Of a DNA stretch of 64,000 bases, positions 45,750 through 55,935 are shown piece after piece (position 1 is the first letter of the stretch; every line of letters starts with the position of its first letter). Source of the stretch: Heterorhizobium halophytocola (lineage in GTDB: Bacteria; Pseudomonadota; Alphaproteobacteria; Rhizobiales; Rhizobiaceae); assembly GCF_017873095.1 (NCBI RefSeq), contig NZ_JAGGJU010000012.1, positions 62,001-126,000 on the forward strand, written 5' to 3'. The notes under the pieces are model-generated. The model was not told the origin of the DNA. It did no database searches and saw only the letters and a program-made list of their open reading frames with translations. Made by a program: the position numbers and the translations under genes.

Positions 45750-45965
45750 TCAGTCTGCAACCTGCAGGTTGACGGCCTTCGGGCCCTTGCCACGACGATC
45801 CGGCTCGGTGTCGAAGCTGACCTTCTGATTTTCTGCGAGGCCGGTCAGCCCGGAGGCCTGAACTGCAGAAATGTGAACGAAAATGTCCGCTCCGCCATTG
45901 TCAGGCTTGATAAAACCGAAGCCCTTGTCGGTGTTGAAGAATTTTACAGTACCAGTCTCGGCCAT
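45750..45965 (-). CDS. cold-shock DNA/RNA-binding protein
   Basis: 71 residues, a single cold-shock domain. RNP1 (KGFGFIKPDN) and RNP2 (DIFVHISAV) are intact, with the start GTVKFFNTDKGFGFI. It acts as a single-stranded nucleic-acid chaperone. AAAGGACCTGACGC lies just upstream of the ATG. The long AT-rich leader upstream (to about 46420) is what cold-induced csp genes often have. It ends in its own terminator, so the mRNA is monocistronic. Confidence 0.94.
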   Translation of the reverse strand: MAETGTVKFFNTDKGFGFIKPDNGGADIFVHISAVQASGLTGLAENQKVSFDTEPDRRGKGPKAVNLQVAD

Positions 45966-46423
45966 GCGTCAGGTCCTTTTCTCTCTGTCCGTGAACAACG
46001 AACAGCATTGCAACAATCCCATTACGGGTATTTCGCAGGCATTTCTCGAAATGTGAGGAAAGGGTCCCAATTTACCGCAGAAAAAAGAAATACTACTGAC
46101 CGTGTCGGTCATTCTTTGTCCCCTCTGCCCGGAAGTTTTTTTTGCGCCTCCGGAACGCAATATTATAAGGTCTTCCCGTGTTCGCTAACTGCCCGAACCC
46201 AATAACTGTGCTGGGTTTGTTCGTGAATAGCAAGCAAAAGTTTTTTGAAATCGTTACCTTTTTTTATATGAGAAGAAATTAAATTACATAAAATGAGGCA
46301 AAGGAGGCGAAAAAACGGTCAAAATTTAGGGTCATTTTTTCCATTTTGAGCGGAATTTAGACAGTGTAGTTCGCTTTTGGCGAGTATAGCGGCAAATGCA
46401 ATTTTGTCGGCCATCCGCATTTT
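45966..46423. promoter_or_regulatory. long AT-rich leader/promoter region of the cold-shock gene
   Basis: 458 bases that separate the cold-shock gene from the DMT transporter gene, whose 3' end lies at 46424. The right part (46210-46390) is the most AT-rich stretch of the central window. It likely contains the promoter and a long 5' untranslated leader of the cold-shock mRNA. ORFs covering it (for example 45873-46205, plus) have no recognisable features. Confidence 0.5.
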
Positions 46424-47314
46424 TCAGCTTTCGGCCATGCGCCGGGGCGCGAGCATGGGCACGATTTCAACCAGAAGCATGGCCAGAAACATCAACAGGC
46501 ACCCTACATAGCCGACGACGGGCAGTGTCTCGCCGAGCAGGATCGCGCCGAACAAGGCGCCGAAAAGCGATTCCGACGACAGGAAAATCGCCGCCTGGGG
46601 CGCCGTTGTATAGCGCTGCCCGATGATCTGCAGCGCAAAGGCAAGTCCGGAGGAGAACAGGCCGGCATAGAGAATCTCCAGCCAGACCGCGCTGATCGAC
46701 GGCAGATCGATCGATTCGAATGCCGTGGCAAAGCCGAGCGCGCCAAAGGTGCAGATGGCGAACTGGATGGCGGTGAGGGCAAGCGGGCGACCGCTGCGCT
46801 GAACCGCAATTGCCGTCAGCGCGATCTGCACCGCGTAGGATGCGGCACAGCAGATCACCAGCAGGTCTCCGCGGTTGAGCGCCGAGAGGGTGCCGCCCTG
46901 CAGCAGCAGGATGCCGATCAGCGCCATGGCGGCGCAGGGCCAGACCACCCAGTGGGGCGGGCGGCGCCAGACGATCAGCGACAGGAACGGCACGAGCACG
47001 ACATAGAGCCCCGTCAGGAAGCTGGCATTGGTCACCGTCGTGGTCTGGATGCCGACCTGCTGGAAGCTCTGCCCGGCAAACAGCGACAGTCCGATCAGGA
47101 TGAAGGCGCGGAGGTCTTGCCCGCTCAGGCGCGCCCGTTCCCTGCGCGCCTCCCGCCAGGCGAAGGGAACGACCGCGATGAAGGCGATGGCGAAACGGAA
47201 GGCGTTGAACCAGTGTGGCCCCATATGCTCCATCGCCGAAGACTGGGCGACGAAGCCCCCGCCCCAGATGGCAGCGGTCAGGAGAAGGACGAGATTGGCC
47301 TGGATGCGGGTCAT
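46424..47314 (-). CDS. DMT-family (EamA) transporter
   Basis: 296 residues with ten predicted helices in two EamA repeats. It begins MTRIQANLVLLLTAAIWGGGFV (the conserved W-G-x-x-F) and contains FLTGLYVVLVPFLSLIVW and LAFALQIIGQRYTTAPQAAIFLSSESLFGALFGAILLGE, the latter the second repeat's signature. Family members export amino acids or other metabolites. The substrate is unknown. It is preceded by a small membrane-protein gene on the same strand and has no obvious terminator of its own. Confidence 0.9.
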   Translation of the reverse strand: MTRIQANLVLLLTAAIWGGGFVAQSSAMEHMGPHWFNAFRFAIAFIAVVPFAWREARRERARLSGQDLRAFILIGLSLFAGQSFQQVGIQTTTVTNASFLTGLYVVLVPFLSLIVWRRPPHWVVWPCAAMALIGILLLQGGTLSALNRGDLLVICCAASYAVQIALTAIAVQRSGRPLALTAIQFAICTFGALGFATAFESIDLPSISAVWLEILYAGLFSSGLAFALQIIGQRYTTAPQAAIFLSSESLFGALFGAILLGETLPVVGYVGCLLMFLAMLLVEIVPMLAPRRMAES

Positions 47315-47468
47315 GGAATGGTGATCACGGGGCAGGGGCTGAGGATCAGCTTCTGCTATCAGCCCTTATTCCGTGCGACAAGCGGCAAGTTCGAAAGGGT
47401 CTGCTCCGAACGCGTCGCGCCCCGTAGACTGCGCAATCGTGCTGCGACAGTCTTTAAAGCGATATTGC

Positions 47469-47681
47469 CTACACGAGTGGAAGCTGCGCCACATTGGTCT
47501 GCGGCGGCACCGGCCGCTCGATCTGCCGTGCCACGCGTGGCGCGCTTTCATCGGGCTGCTCCTGGTGCATCAGCAGCAGGAACATCAGCACGCAGCCCAG
47601 GGCCGCACCGGTGGCGATCCGGATCACCGGAAACGGATTGCCCGCCTTTCGAAGTTTGACGCCGTCGTCGTCCAGAAGCAT
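47469..47681 (-). CDS. small single-helix membrane protein, unknown function
   Basis: 70 residues: a charged N terminus (MLLDDDGVKLRKAGN), one helix (IRIATGAALGCVLMFLLLM) and a proline-rich C-terminal tail (ERPVPPQTNVAQLPLV). GGGAACTGAGAA lies upstream of the ATG. No family is recognised. The single helix and position on the same strand as the DMT gene make it a plausible real gene, but the support is modest. Confidence 0.5.
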   Translation of the reverse strand: MLLDDDGVKLRKAGNPFPVIRIATGAALGCVLMFLLLMHQEQPDESAPRVARQIERPVPPQTNVAQLPLV

Positions 47682-47900
47682 TTCTCAGTTCCCGCATACT
47701 GTCTTTTCAGTGTGCCAGAAGGCGCTGCTATCTGGTCAGCAGACGGACGAAATCGCGGCATCCCCGGTGTTTTAATGTGGCGATATCGGGGCAGGGGTGC
47801 TGACCGATGTCTCGCCGGTCCGGCCGATGCCCCTGCCATGTCAATGAATTGGCATGGTGACAGGCTTTTTCCTTGAAACCGGACGCCAGTTTCGACATAG

Positions 47901-49166
<1,266 letters not shown>

Positions 49167-49192
49167 GCCGTCCACCGGATTTCGGACAAACG

Positions 49193-49225
49193 AAAAGGGC
49201 GGGAGCCGAAAGCTCCCGCCCTTTT
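49193..49225. terminator. bidirectional terminator between aatA and opgC
   Basis: AAAAGGGCGGGAGC pairs with GCTCCCGCCCTTTT across a 4-5 base loop, with A-run and T-run on opposite ends. It serves aatA (plus) and opgC (minus). Confidence 0.92.
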
Positions 49226-49248
49226 TCTGTCTCTGGTGGTTCACGACC

Positions 49249-50466
49249 TCAGGCCGTGCGCGGGGTGGCCTTCTGGTCGGCGGCAGCACCCGGAACGTTT
49301 GGCGGGAAGATCTTTTCCCGTTCGCGCCACAGGGCTGGAATGAACAGCAGGGCCAGCGAACCGATCGCGATGATCGTCTTCGAGACCTGGCCGAGCTGGC
49401 CGGTCTGGGCGTCGATATAGCCGACGGCATAGACGATCAGCACGTGCCAGGTGTAGATCTGCAGCGAGTGGCGACCGAGCAGCTGCAGGAACTTCAGCGA
49501 GAACAGGCTGGTCAGCACGTTGGCAGACTTGCTGACCCACTGGTTGTGATGCAGCGGACCGGCGATCAGCAGCCAGGCGATCGCGTAACCGGCCGCGGCG
49601 AAGTTCACCAGATAGACCGGACCGAAATCGGCGCGCACTTCCATCAGGCCGAACTTTTCCAGCACGAAGCCGGGCATCCAGCCATGCGCGGTCAGGATGC
49701 GCAGCGGCAGGAAGAACAGCAGGACCATCGCGGCAATCTGCACGATACGGGTGCGTTCCGGGTTGAACACTTCGCGCCACTGGATGGTCTTCATCGAGGT
49801 CAGCGTGCCGGCAACGACGCCGGAGAAGAAGACGATCTGCCAGCCGAACAGGTTGAAGCTCGCGCGAATGCCGAGTTCCTTCGGTGCGGGCTGCAGCCAC
49901 TGGTCCAGCGGCACCGTGAACAGGCGCTGCAGGCCGAGCTGGGCTGCCATCCACAGCAGCAGCGAACCGGCGATCACCATGGTCCAGCGGCCGGTCAGGC
50001 AAAGCCAGATCACCAGCGGCGCGAAGAACATGTAGATGATGTATTGCGGCAGAATGTCCATGAAGGTCGGCTGGTAGAGGAAGGTGCCGATCGTTGCCAG
50101 ACGGAAGGGGTCGGTAAGGCTCGCGTCACCAAGCCAGTTTTGCCAGATCTTCGAGGCGCCGGGCAACAGCATTTCAAGCGCCAGAACCACCAGGATGATC
50201 CCCATGGCGTATTTGTAGAGTTCGAAGACGCGGTGCCAGATCTTGTCGCGTCCGGCGATGAAGCCGTCGCGCATCATGCGGCGCGAATAGACCATGCCGG
50301 TCAACAGGCCGGACAGGAACACGAACCCTTGGGCATCCTCGACGAAGCCAAGATTGCGGTGATTGAGCTCGACAAGCCAGAGGCCGCCGGCAAATACCAG
50401 ATGGTTGATGAGCATGAAGACGAGGAAATAACCCCGCATGCCATCGATGACGTCCAAGCGCTTCAA
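49249..50466 (-). CDS. opgC: OpgC-type acyltransferase (periplasmic glucan succinylation)
   Basis: 405 residues from TTG 50466, with GGGAG seven bases upstream, giving the family-typical start (LKRLDVIDGMRGYFLVFMLINHLVF). A GTG at 50493 would add nine residues. About ten membrane helices follow the acyltransferase-3/OpgC pattern, including GFVFLSGLLTGMVYSRRMMRDG and LGRHSLQIYTWHVLIVYAVGY near the end. OpgC adds succinyl groups to osmoregulated periplasmic (cyclic) glucans, which rhizobia make for osmotic adaptation and host interaction. Confidence 0.92.
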   Translation of the reverse strand: MKRLDVIDGMRGYFLVFMLINHLVFAGGLWLVELNHRNLGFVEDAQGFVFLSGLLTGMVYSRRMMRDGFIAGRDKIWHRVFELYKYAMGIILVVLALEMLLPGASKIWQNWLGDASLTDPFRLATIGTFLYQPTFMDILPQYIIYMFFAPLVIWLCLTGRWTMVIAGSLLLWMAAQLGLQRLFTVPLDQWLQPAPKELGIRASFNLFGWQIVFFSGVVAGTLTSMKTIQWREVFNPERTRIVQIAAMVLLFFLPLRILTAHGWMPGFVLEKFGLMEVRADFGPVYLVNFAAAGYAIAWLLIAGPLHHNQWVSKSANVLTSLFSLKFLQLLGRHSLQIYTWHVLIVYAVGYIDAQTGQLGQVSKTIIAIGSLALLFIPALWREREKIFPPNVPGAAADQKATPRTA

Positions 50467-50618
50467 AGTCGCGACTCCCAAGATTGGCCCCACGGCCTGG
50501 CGGGGGAATGTTGCTTTGCATATCGTCTAAATTGCGGCGCAGCATAATCACAAATCAGTGCGCCAACAGGTAACGGACCGACGCGGCGATCGGTTCCCAT
50601 ATGGTGTGTTTTAGGGGG

Positions 50619-51734
50619 TTACAGCCCCAGGATGGAGAGCATCAGGAAGGCCGAGAAAATGACGAAATGAGTCATGCCTTCAATGGCATTGGTCTCTCCG
50701 TCATTGAGGTTGATGGCGGCCGCGAGGATGGTGATCGTAACCATCACGGTCTGCACCGAGGTCATCGCCATGGTGAAGGGATGACCGCTCCAGAGCGCCA
50801 GCGCTTCCATGACCGGAACCGTCAGGATGACGGTCGACAGCGAGGCACCGAGCGCGATGTTGACCACGGCCTGCATGCGGTTTGCAAGAGCGGCGCGGAT
50901 CGCGGTCAGGATCTCGGGTGCTGCCGAGATGCCGGCGACCATGATGGCGGCAAGCGCCGGCGGTGCGCCGGAACCCTTCAATCCGGTATTGAGGAAGGTC
51001 GACATGATCTCGGCCAGAACGCCGATCAGCGCGACGCCGAAAAGAATGATGAGGATCGACGGCAGCGCCGGCTCCTCGGCCGCTTCCGCGGCGGCGGCAT
51101 CTTCCTGGGCTGCATCCTTGCGGCCCTTGCGCGGATAGGAATAGCTAAAGAAATAGCTGTGGGTGCCCACCTGCATGCGCAGGAACAGGCCGTAAAGCGC
51201 GATCATCGCAACGATGGTGAAGCCGGAGTAATACTGCCATTTGGCTTCGGGCACGAATTCCGGCACCACCATGGACAGCCCCATGGCGGTCAGGATCATC
51301 ACCGAATAGGTGCGGCCCGAATCGTCGTTATAGGGCTGTTCACCGTGCTTCAGTCCGCCGATCAGGGCGGCGAGGCCGAGGATGCCGTTGATGTCGAGCA
51401 TCACCGCCGAATAGATCGTGTCGCGCACCAGCGTCGGCGACGGTTCGGCATTCATCATGATCGCCAGGATCAGCACTTCGACCGCGACCGCCGACAGCGT
51501 CAGGATCATCGTGCCGTAGGGGTCGCCGACCTTGGCGGCGATCACTTCCGCATGATGCGCCACCCGCATCGAGGCAAAGACGATGGCGACGATCAGCGCG
51601 ATGGCTGCTATCAACGCCGCCGCCTTGCCCATCTCCAGAATCTGGTGCTCGAAATAGAAGCCGACAATCGCAGCGATGATCGCCACCATCGTCAGCTTTT
51701 CGTTCTTCAGCGTGGTCAGTGAGAAGCCTTGCAT
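50619..51734 (-). CDS. chaA: Ca2+/H+ antiporter (ChaA/CaCA family)
   Basis: 371 residues with about eleven helices. The two CaCA alpha repeats are clear: HHAEVIAAKVGDPYGTMILTL in the first half and AGISAAPEILTAIRAALANR in the second, each with the conserved acidic residue and helix-breaking glycines. A charged Glu/Ala-rich loop (KDAAQEDAAAAEAAEEP) separates them. It extrudes Ca2+ (and in some bacteria Na+ or K+) in exchange for protons at the inner membrane. It is monocistronic. Confidence 0.93.
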   Translation of the reverse strand: MQGFSLTTLKNEKLTMVAIIAAIVGFYFEHQILEMGKAAALIAAIALIVAIVFASMRVAHHAEVIAAKVGDPYGTMILTLSAVAVEVLILAIMMNAEPSPTLVRDTIYSAVMLDINGILGLAALIGGLKHGEQPYNDDSGRTYSVMILTAMGLSMVVPEFVPEAKWQYYSGFTIVAMIALYGLFLRMQVGTHSYFFSYSYPRKGRKDAAQEDAAAAEAAEEPALPSILIILFGVALIGVLAEIMSTFLNTGLKGSGAPPALAAIMVAGISAAPEILTAIRAALANRMQAVVNIALGASLSTVILTVPVMEALALWSGHPFTMAMTSVQTVMVTITILAAAINLNDGETNAIEGMTHFVIFSAFLMLSILGL

Positions 51735-51994
51735 CGGGTCCCGGGCGGTTCTGATTGGAAGAGCCCTTTAGCCCAACGGCTTCAAAGGGAGACGAGACAG
51801 GGGAAATCGCCGTCAGCCCTGTTTAGTTCCGAACCGCGGCGAAGAGAAGCGGCCGCAGTCGATTTCAGCACCACCGGGTCATGCTTGTGCCCAGCTAATC
51901 CCGGCGGCGAGGGGCTGCCGGCACGGATTGCAGTTATGATGCCTTGGTGCAATACTCCTCATGCTGAGAGCGTCAGCAACCAAGGAGGTGCTCC

Positions 51995-52273
51995 ATGGTC
52001 AAAGTGACCTATGAAATCGTCAAGCACGACGGTGGGTGGGCGTATCGGTCTAACGGCGTTTATTCGGAATCATTTGGCAGTCACGCGGAGGCTCTCGAAG
52101 CCGCCCGCATCGTTATGCTGGAGCAGCAGGTCGGCGACGAACCGGTCGAGATCAGCTACCAGGACGAGCGCGGCACCTGGCGTGAGGAATATTCCGATGG
52201 CGGAGATCGACCGGAAGTCGAAATCGTCGATCTTCCCGACATTGCGTTCGGTCGGCAAGCGTGTGAGCGATAA
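51995..52273 (+). CDS. DUF2188-type small protein
   Basis: 92 residues from ATG 51995, with AAGGAGG at 51982, one of the strongest ribosome sites in the window. The sequence VTYEIVKHDGGWAYRSNGVYSESFGSHAEALEAARIVM is the DUF2188 pattern (a short beta-beta-alpha domain with a W-A-Y core). The C-terminal half is acidic. The function is unknown; the family is small, soluble and often stress-associated. It is a single gene. Confidence 0.83.
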   Translation: MVKVTYEIVKHDGGWAYRSNGVYSESFGSHAEALEAARIVMLEQQVGDEPVEISYQDERGTWREEYSDGGDRPEVEIVDLPDIAFGRQACER

Positions 52274-52385
52274 GGTCCGGTGGCCATGGATTGGCGCCGG
52301 TCTTGAAATTGCAGTCTTTTTCAAGTCTCTAGCCGCGTGCCTTGAGAGGGTGAGTCCGGTCGCTCGTTAGGCGGGGCAGAGGATC

Positions 52386-53327
52386 TCAGCCCGCAGAGAG
52401 GACGTCCGAGGCGGTTGGCTCGGGCCGTTCAGCCCGACCGGCGCCTGCGTGCCGGCGCAGTCCTTCGAACAGGGCATCAAAGACCGTGCGGCAGCGCGGC
52501 GCATTCCGCAGGGCTTCATGCATGACGACGAAGGTTTCCAGGCCGGTCGAAAGCTCGCCTGCAAGCACGCGCATCAGAGCCGGGTCCGGGTCGGCCAGAG
52601 GGCACTGGCAGAAGCCGATGCCGCCGCCGGCACGAATCATCGCGATCTGTGCCAGCGTACTGTCTGCGCGCACGGCAAAATGCATCTGGCCGAGAAGCGG
52701 CGAGCGGCGAATGAAGGCCCGGACGAAAGCGAGTTCGCGATCGAAGCCGATCAGCCGGTGCCGTTCGAGGTCGCCGAGTGCCTCCGGCGTACCGTGCCGT
52801 TCGAGATAGTCGCGCCTTGCATAGGCGCCGATCGGGATCGAGCCTACCCGTCGGCTCACCAGCGCCTCCTGCTGCGGGGCCACCATGCGCACCGCAATGT
52901 CGGCGCGCTGCAGCAGCAGGTCCTCGGTCTCGTCGGTCGCCGACAGTTCGATGATCAGGTCCGGATGCTCTTCCTGCAGACTGGCGATGATGCCAGGCAA
53001 GACCTCTATGCCGATGACTTCGCTGGCACTGATGCGCACGGTGCCGGACACGGCGTCCGGCGCGCTGCTGGCGGCCCGTCGCAGGGCTGCTGCCGAGGCT
53101 TCCATCGCTTCGGCATGGGGTCTCATCTGGATGGCGGCCGGTGTCGGCAGCAGGCCGTGCTGTGAGCGCAGGAAAAGCGGCGTGCCGACTGTCGATTCCA
53201 GTGCATCGATGTGCCGGCCAAGCGTCGGCTGGGTCAATCCGAGGTCGCGCGCCGCCGCCGAGAGCGATCCCGAGCGCAGCACGGCAAGCAGGCTTCGATA
53301 ATGCGACCAGTCCAATCGTTCTACCAT
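52386..53327 (-). CDS. LysR-family regulator of the adjacent oxidoreductase
   Basis: 313 residues. The LysR helix-turn-helix is clear: YRSLLAVLRSGSLSAAARDLGLTQPTLGRHIDALE, followed by an effector domain (SGTVRISASEVIGIEVLPGI). It is divergent from the SDR gene, and the 97-base gap contains an operator-like palindrome that overlaps its own start codon. The arrangement is the classic LysR divergent control of a neighbouring enzyme. The effector is unknown. Confidence 0.9.
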   Translation of the reverse strand: MVERLDWSHYRSLLAVLRSGSLSAAARDLGLTQPTLGRHIDALESTVGTPLFLRSQHGLLPTPAAIQMRPHAEAMEASAAALRRAASSAPDAVSGTVRISASEVIGIEVLPGIIASLQEEHPDLIIELSATDETEDLLLQRADIAVRMVAPQQEALVSRRVGSIPIGAYARRDYLERHGTPEALGDLERHRLIGFDRELAFVRAFIRRSPLLGQMHFAVRADSTLAQIAMIRAGGGIGFCQCPLADPDPALMRVLAGELSTGLETFVVMHEALRNAPRCRTVFDALFEGLRRHAGAGRAERPEPTASDVLSAG

Positions 53328-53350
53328 ACGAATCTGTATATCATGGATAC
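53326..53350. promoter_or_regulatory. operator-like palindromes between lysR and SDR genes
   Basis: ATAC-N6-GTAT at 53326-53339 overlaps a second palindrome GTAT-N7-ATAC at 53336-53350. Together they form an ATAC/GTAT/ATAC ladder over the lysR start region. The position and dyad symmetry suit a LysR-type binding site. The function is inferred only. Confidence 0.5.
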
Positions 53351-53424
53351 AAAGTCATGCAATTCCGGTTTGCGGTCGTAGATGCCATCTTCTGGGTCAG
53401 AAGCCCGTAACCAAGGAGACGGAT

Positions 53425-54465
53425 ATGACCAGCGAACGGAACACGCATGACGACAGCCAAGCGAAGGACGATCGGCCGCTGGCTTTGGTGCTGGGCGCCA
53501 CGGGCGGGATCGGCGGCGCGCTTGCCGCCAAGCTGCTGGGCCGCGGGTACAGGATCCGCGCCATGCATCGTCGGCCGGGCGCCCAGCCGAATGCCGGCCC
53601 GCATTTCGAATGGGTCGGCGGCGATGCCATGCTGCGCCAGGACGTGCTGCGGGCCGCCGATGGGGCCACCGTGATCGTCCACGCCGTCAATCCGCCGCTC
53701 TACAAGGACTGGGACAAGCTCGTGCTGCCGATGATCGACAACACGATCGCTGCCGCCCGCGCGACCGGTGCTTTGATCGTGATGCCGGGCACGGTCTATA
53801 ATTTCGATCCCGACGTCGCCCCCTTGATCGGCGAGGCGGCGCCGCAGAAACCGATTTCCCGCAAGGGTGCCATCCGCGTCGCGCTCGAGCGCCGGCTGGA
53901 GCAGGTCGCAGGCGCGGGGGTAGGGGTGCTGATCGTGCGGGCCGGTGACTATTTCGGACCGGGGGCCGGCAATAGCTGGTTCCAGCAAATGGTAAAGCCC
54001 GGCCGTCCGGTGCGATCCGTGACGCTGCCCGGTGCGCGCGGGGTCGGCCATCAATGGGCCTATCTGCCGGATGTTGCCGAGACCATGGCCCGGCTGATCG
54101 CGCGCCGGGCCGACCTTCCGGTCTTTGCCCGCTTTCACATGGACGGGGTATTCGACAGGGACGGCACGGAAATCGCCGGCGTGATCACCCGGATCGCCGG
54201 CGGGGGCAAGGTGACGGTGCGGCGCTTTCCGTGGTTTCTGATCCGCCTCGGCGCGCCTTTTGTCGGCCTGTTCCGGGAGCTCCTGGAAATGCGGTATCTC
54301 TGGCAGCGGCAGCTGCGGATGGACAATCGCCACCTTGTCGCTTTTCTGGGCGAGGAGCCGCATACCCCGCTCGAGGAGGCGCTGCGCACCACGCTCCAGG
54401 CCAATGGCTGCCTGCCGGCGGGATCGGGAAAGGTGCAGCCGACCGGGCTGAAGCTGGTCGCCTGA
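53425..54465 (+). CDS. NAD-dependent epimerase/dehydratase-like SDR
   Basis: 346 residues from ATG 53425. An extended SDR fold: the nucleotide-binding motif LVLGATGGIGGALAAKLLGRG (residues about 21-41), then YKDWDKLVLPMIDNTIAAAR, VMPGTVYNF and RAGDYFGPGAGNSW, which fit the NAD(P)-binding NmrA/epimerase group. The catalytic Tyr-x-x-x-Lys is not obvious. It is divergent from a LysR gene that probably regulates it and convergent with an OYE gene. The substrate is unknown. Confidence 0.85.
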   Translation: MTSERNTHDDSQAKDDRPLALVLGATGGIGGALAAKLLGRGYRIRAMHRRPGAQPNAGPHFEWVGGDAMLRQDVLRAADGATVIVHAVNPPLYKDWDKLVLPMIDNTIAAARATGALIVMPGTVYNFDPDVAPLIGEAAPQKPISRKGAIRVALERRLEQVAGAGVGVLIVRAGDYFGPGAGNSWFQQMVKPGRPVRSVTLPGARGVGHQWAYLPDVAETMARLIARRADLPVFARFHMDGVFDRDGTEIAGVITRIAGGGKVTVRRFPWFLIRLGAPFVGLFRELLEMRYLWQRQLRMDNRHLVAFLGEEPHTPLEEALRTTLQANGCLPAGSGKVQPTGLKLVA

Positions 54466-54485
54466 TCGTTCCGGAGCGTTTGAAA

Positions 54486-54512
54486 GGCCTCCCGCGCGTC
54501 CTGCGGGAGGCC
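54486..54512. terminator. hairpin between convergent SDR and OYE genes
   Basis: A perfect 10-bp stem, GGCCTCCCGC / GCGGGAGGCC, with a 7-base loop lies 20 bases after the SDR stop and just before the opposing OYE stop. The minus side reads TTTCAAA after the stem, a weak T-run; the plus side has none. Confidence 0.6.
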
Positions 54513-54518
54513 CGTCAG

Positions 54519-55631
54519 CTAATCAGCTGCCGGATAATCGGTGTAGCCGGTTGCGCCGCCGCCATAGAAGGTGGCGCTGTTAGCCTCCGTCAGCGGCAGT
54601 TCCTCCTTGAACCGGCGCACGAGGTCGGGATTGGAGATGAACGGGCGGCCGAAAGCCACCATATCGGCCTTGCCGCTCTCGATCGCCTGCATCGCCTCGT
54701 CACGGGTGTAGCCGTTGTTCAGCATCCATGCCGCCTTGCCGCCGGCCTTGCGGTAGGTCTGGCGCAGGCCCTCCCAGTCAAACGGCGTGTCGCCCTGCTG
54801 AAAGTCCCGCTCTCCGCCGGTCGCGCCCTGGATCACATGGATGAAGGAGAGGTCGAAGGCGGCGAGCTTGGTCACGAGATGATCGAACAGCGGCTGCGGC
54901 TCGGGATCGGCGGCGTCATTGGCCGGCGTCACCGGCGAGATGCGGATGCCGGTACGCTCTGCGCCGATCGCCTCCGTCACCGCCGCGACCACCTCGATTG
55001 CGAACCGCACCCGGTTTTCGACCGAGCCGCCATAGGCGTCGGTCCGCTGGTTCGAGCCGGAGCGCAGAAACTGGTCGACCAGGTAGCCGTTGGCCGCATG
55101 AATCTCGACCCCGTCGAAACCGGCATCGACCGCAGCCCTTGCCGCCTTGCGATAGTCGTCGAGAATGCCGGGCAATTCCGACAGTTCCAGTGCACGCGGC
55201 GTCGAAGTCTCGACAAAGGCGCCGCTGCCGTCGGGATTGATGATATAGGTCTTCGACTTCGCGGCCTTGGCGGACGGGGCCACCGGCGCGCCGCCATCCG
55301 GCTGCAAGGAGGTGTGCGAGATACGCCCGACATGCCAGATCTGCGTGACGATCTTGCCGCCAGCCCTGTGTACGGCCTCCGTCACGCGGCTCCAGCCCTC
55401 GATCGATTGCGGCGTGTAGAGGCCCGGCACATCGGCATAGCCCTGCGCCTGATGGGTGATGGCCGTGCCCTCCGTGATGATCAGGCCGGCGGTCGCGCGC
55501 TGCTCGTAATAGGTCATGTTCAGATCGTTGGGCACCGCACCCGGCGAGCGGTTGCGGGTGAGCGGCGCCATGGCGATGCGGTTGGCAAGCGACATGCCGC
55601 CGACCGAGATCGGGTCAAACAGGCTGGGCAT
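54519..55631 (-). CDS. alkene reductase, old yellow enzyme family
   Basis: 370 residues with the OYE TIM barrel. FMN and substrate residues are visible: FDPISVGGMSLANRIAMAPLTRNR at the start, IWHVGRISHTS, EIHAANGYLVDQFLR (His-x-x-Asn that binds the carbonyl), ENRVRFAIEVV and FGRPFISNPDLV at the end. It reduces activated C=C bonds of unsaturated ketones, aldehydes, nitro-esters or morphinone-type compounds with NAD(P)H. It is probably involved in electrophile detoxification. Its leader contains a hairpin and a partial AbcR-like sequence. Confidence 0.93.
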   Translation of the reverse strand: MPSLFDPISVGGMSLANRIAMAPLTRNRSPGAVPNDLNMTYYEQRATAGLIITEGTAITHQAQGYADVPGLYTPQSIEGWSRVTEAVHRAGGKIVTQIWHVGRISHTSLQPDGGAPVAPSAKAAKSKTYIINPDGSGAFVETSTPRALELSELPGILDDYRKAARAAVDAGFDGVEIHAANGYLVDQFLRSGSNQRTDAYGGSVENRVRFAIEVVAAVTEAIGAERTGIRISPVTPANDAADPEPQPLFDHLVTKLAAFDLSFIHVIQGATGGERDFQQGDTPFDWEGLRQTYRKAGGKAAWMLNNGYTRDEAMQAIESGKADMVAFGRPFISNPDLVRRFKEELPLTEANSATFYGGGATGYTDYPAAD

Positions 55632-55896
55632 GGGGGATCCTTTCGAAGACTGCTATGCGAGATGAGGTAGGGCCGGGGCACCGCCGGTAAAGAGGCGGGG
55701 GTGGCGGTGCCGTTCGATCTCCACGAGGGGAACAGCGGCCCGACCGCGATGTGGGGGCGCGGTGGCGGCGATGCAAGATGGAGCGCTGGGTCGAGATGCG
55801 GCGGTGGCTTTGCCAGACGCCGCGACGCTGCCGGACCCGAGGGCCCTGACATGCTTGCGCGACGGCGGATCCCTGGACGGCGGCCGTCGTCGGGAC

Positions 55897-55935
55897 AAAA
55901 AAAGAGGGCCGCCGGATTGCTCCAGGGCCCTTTAT
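55897..55935 (-). terminator. abcR1: Rho-independent terminator of the AbcR-type sRNA
   Basis: On the minus strand, AGGGCC pairs with GGCCCT around a 15-base loop that can pair further (CTGG/CCGG) and is followed by seven T (55897-55903). Confidence 0.85.
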
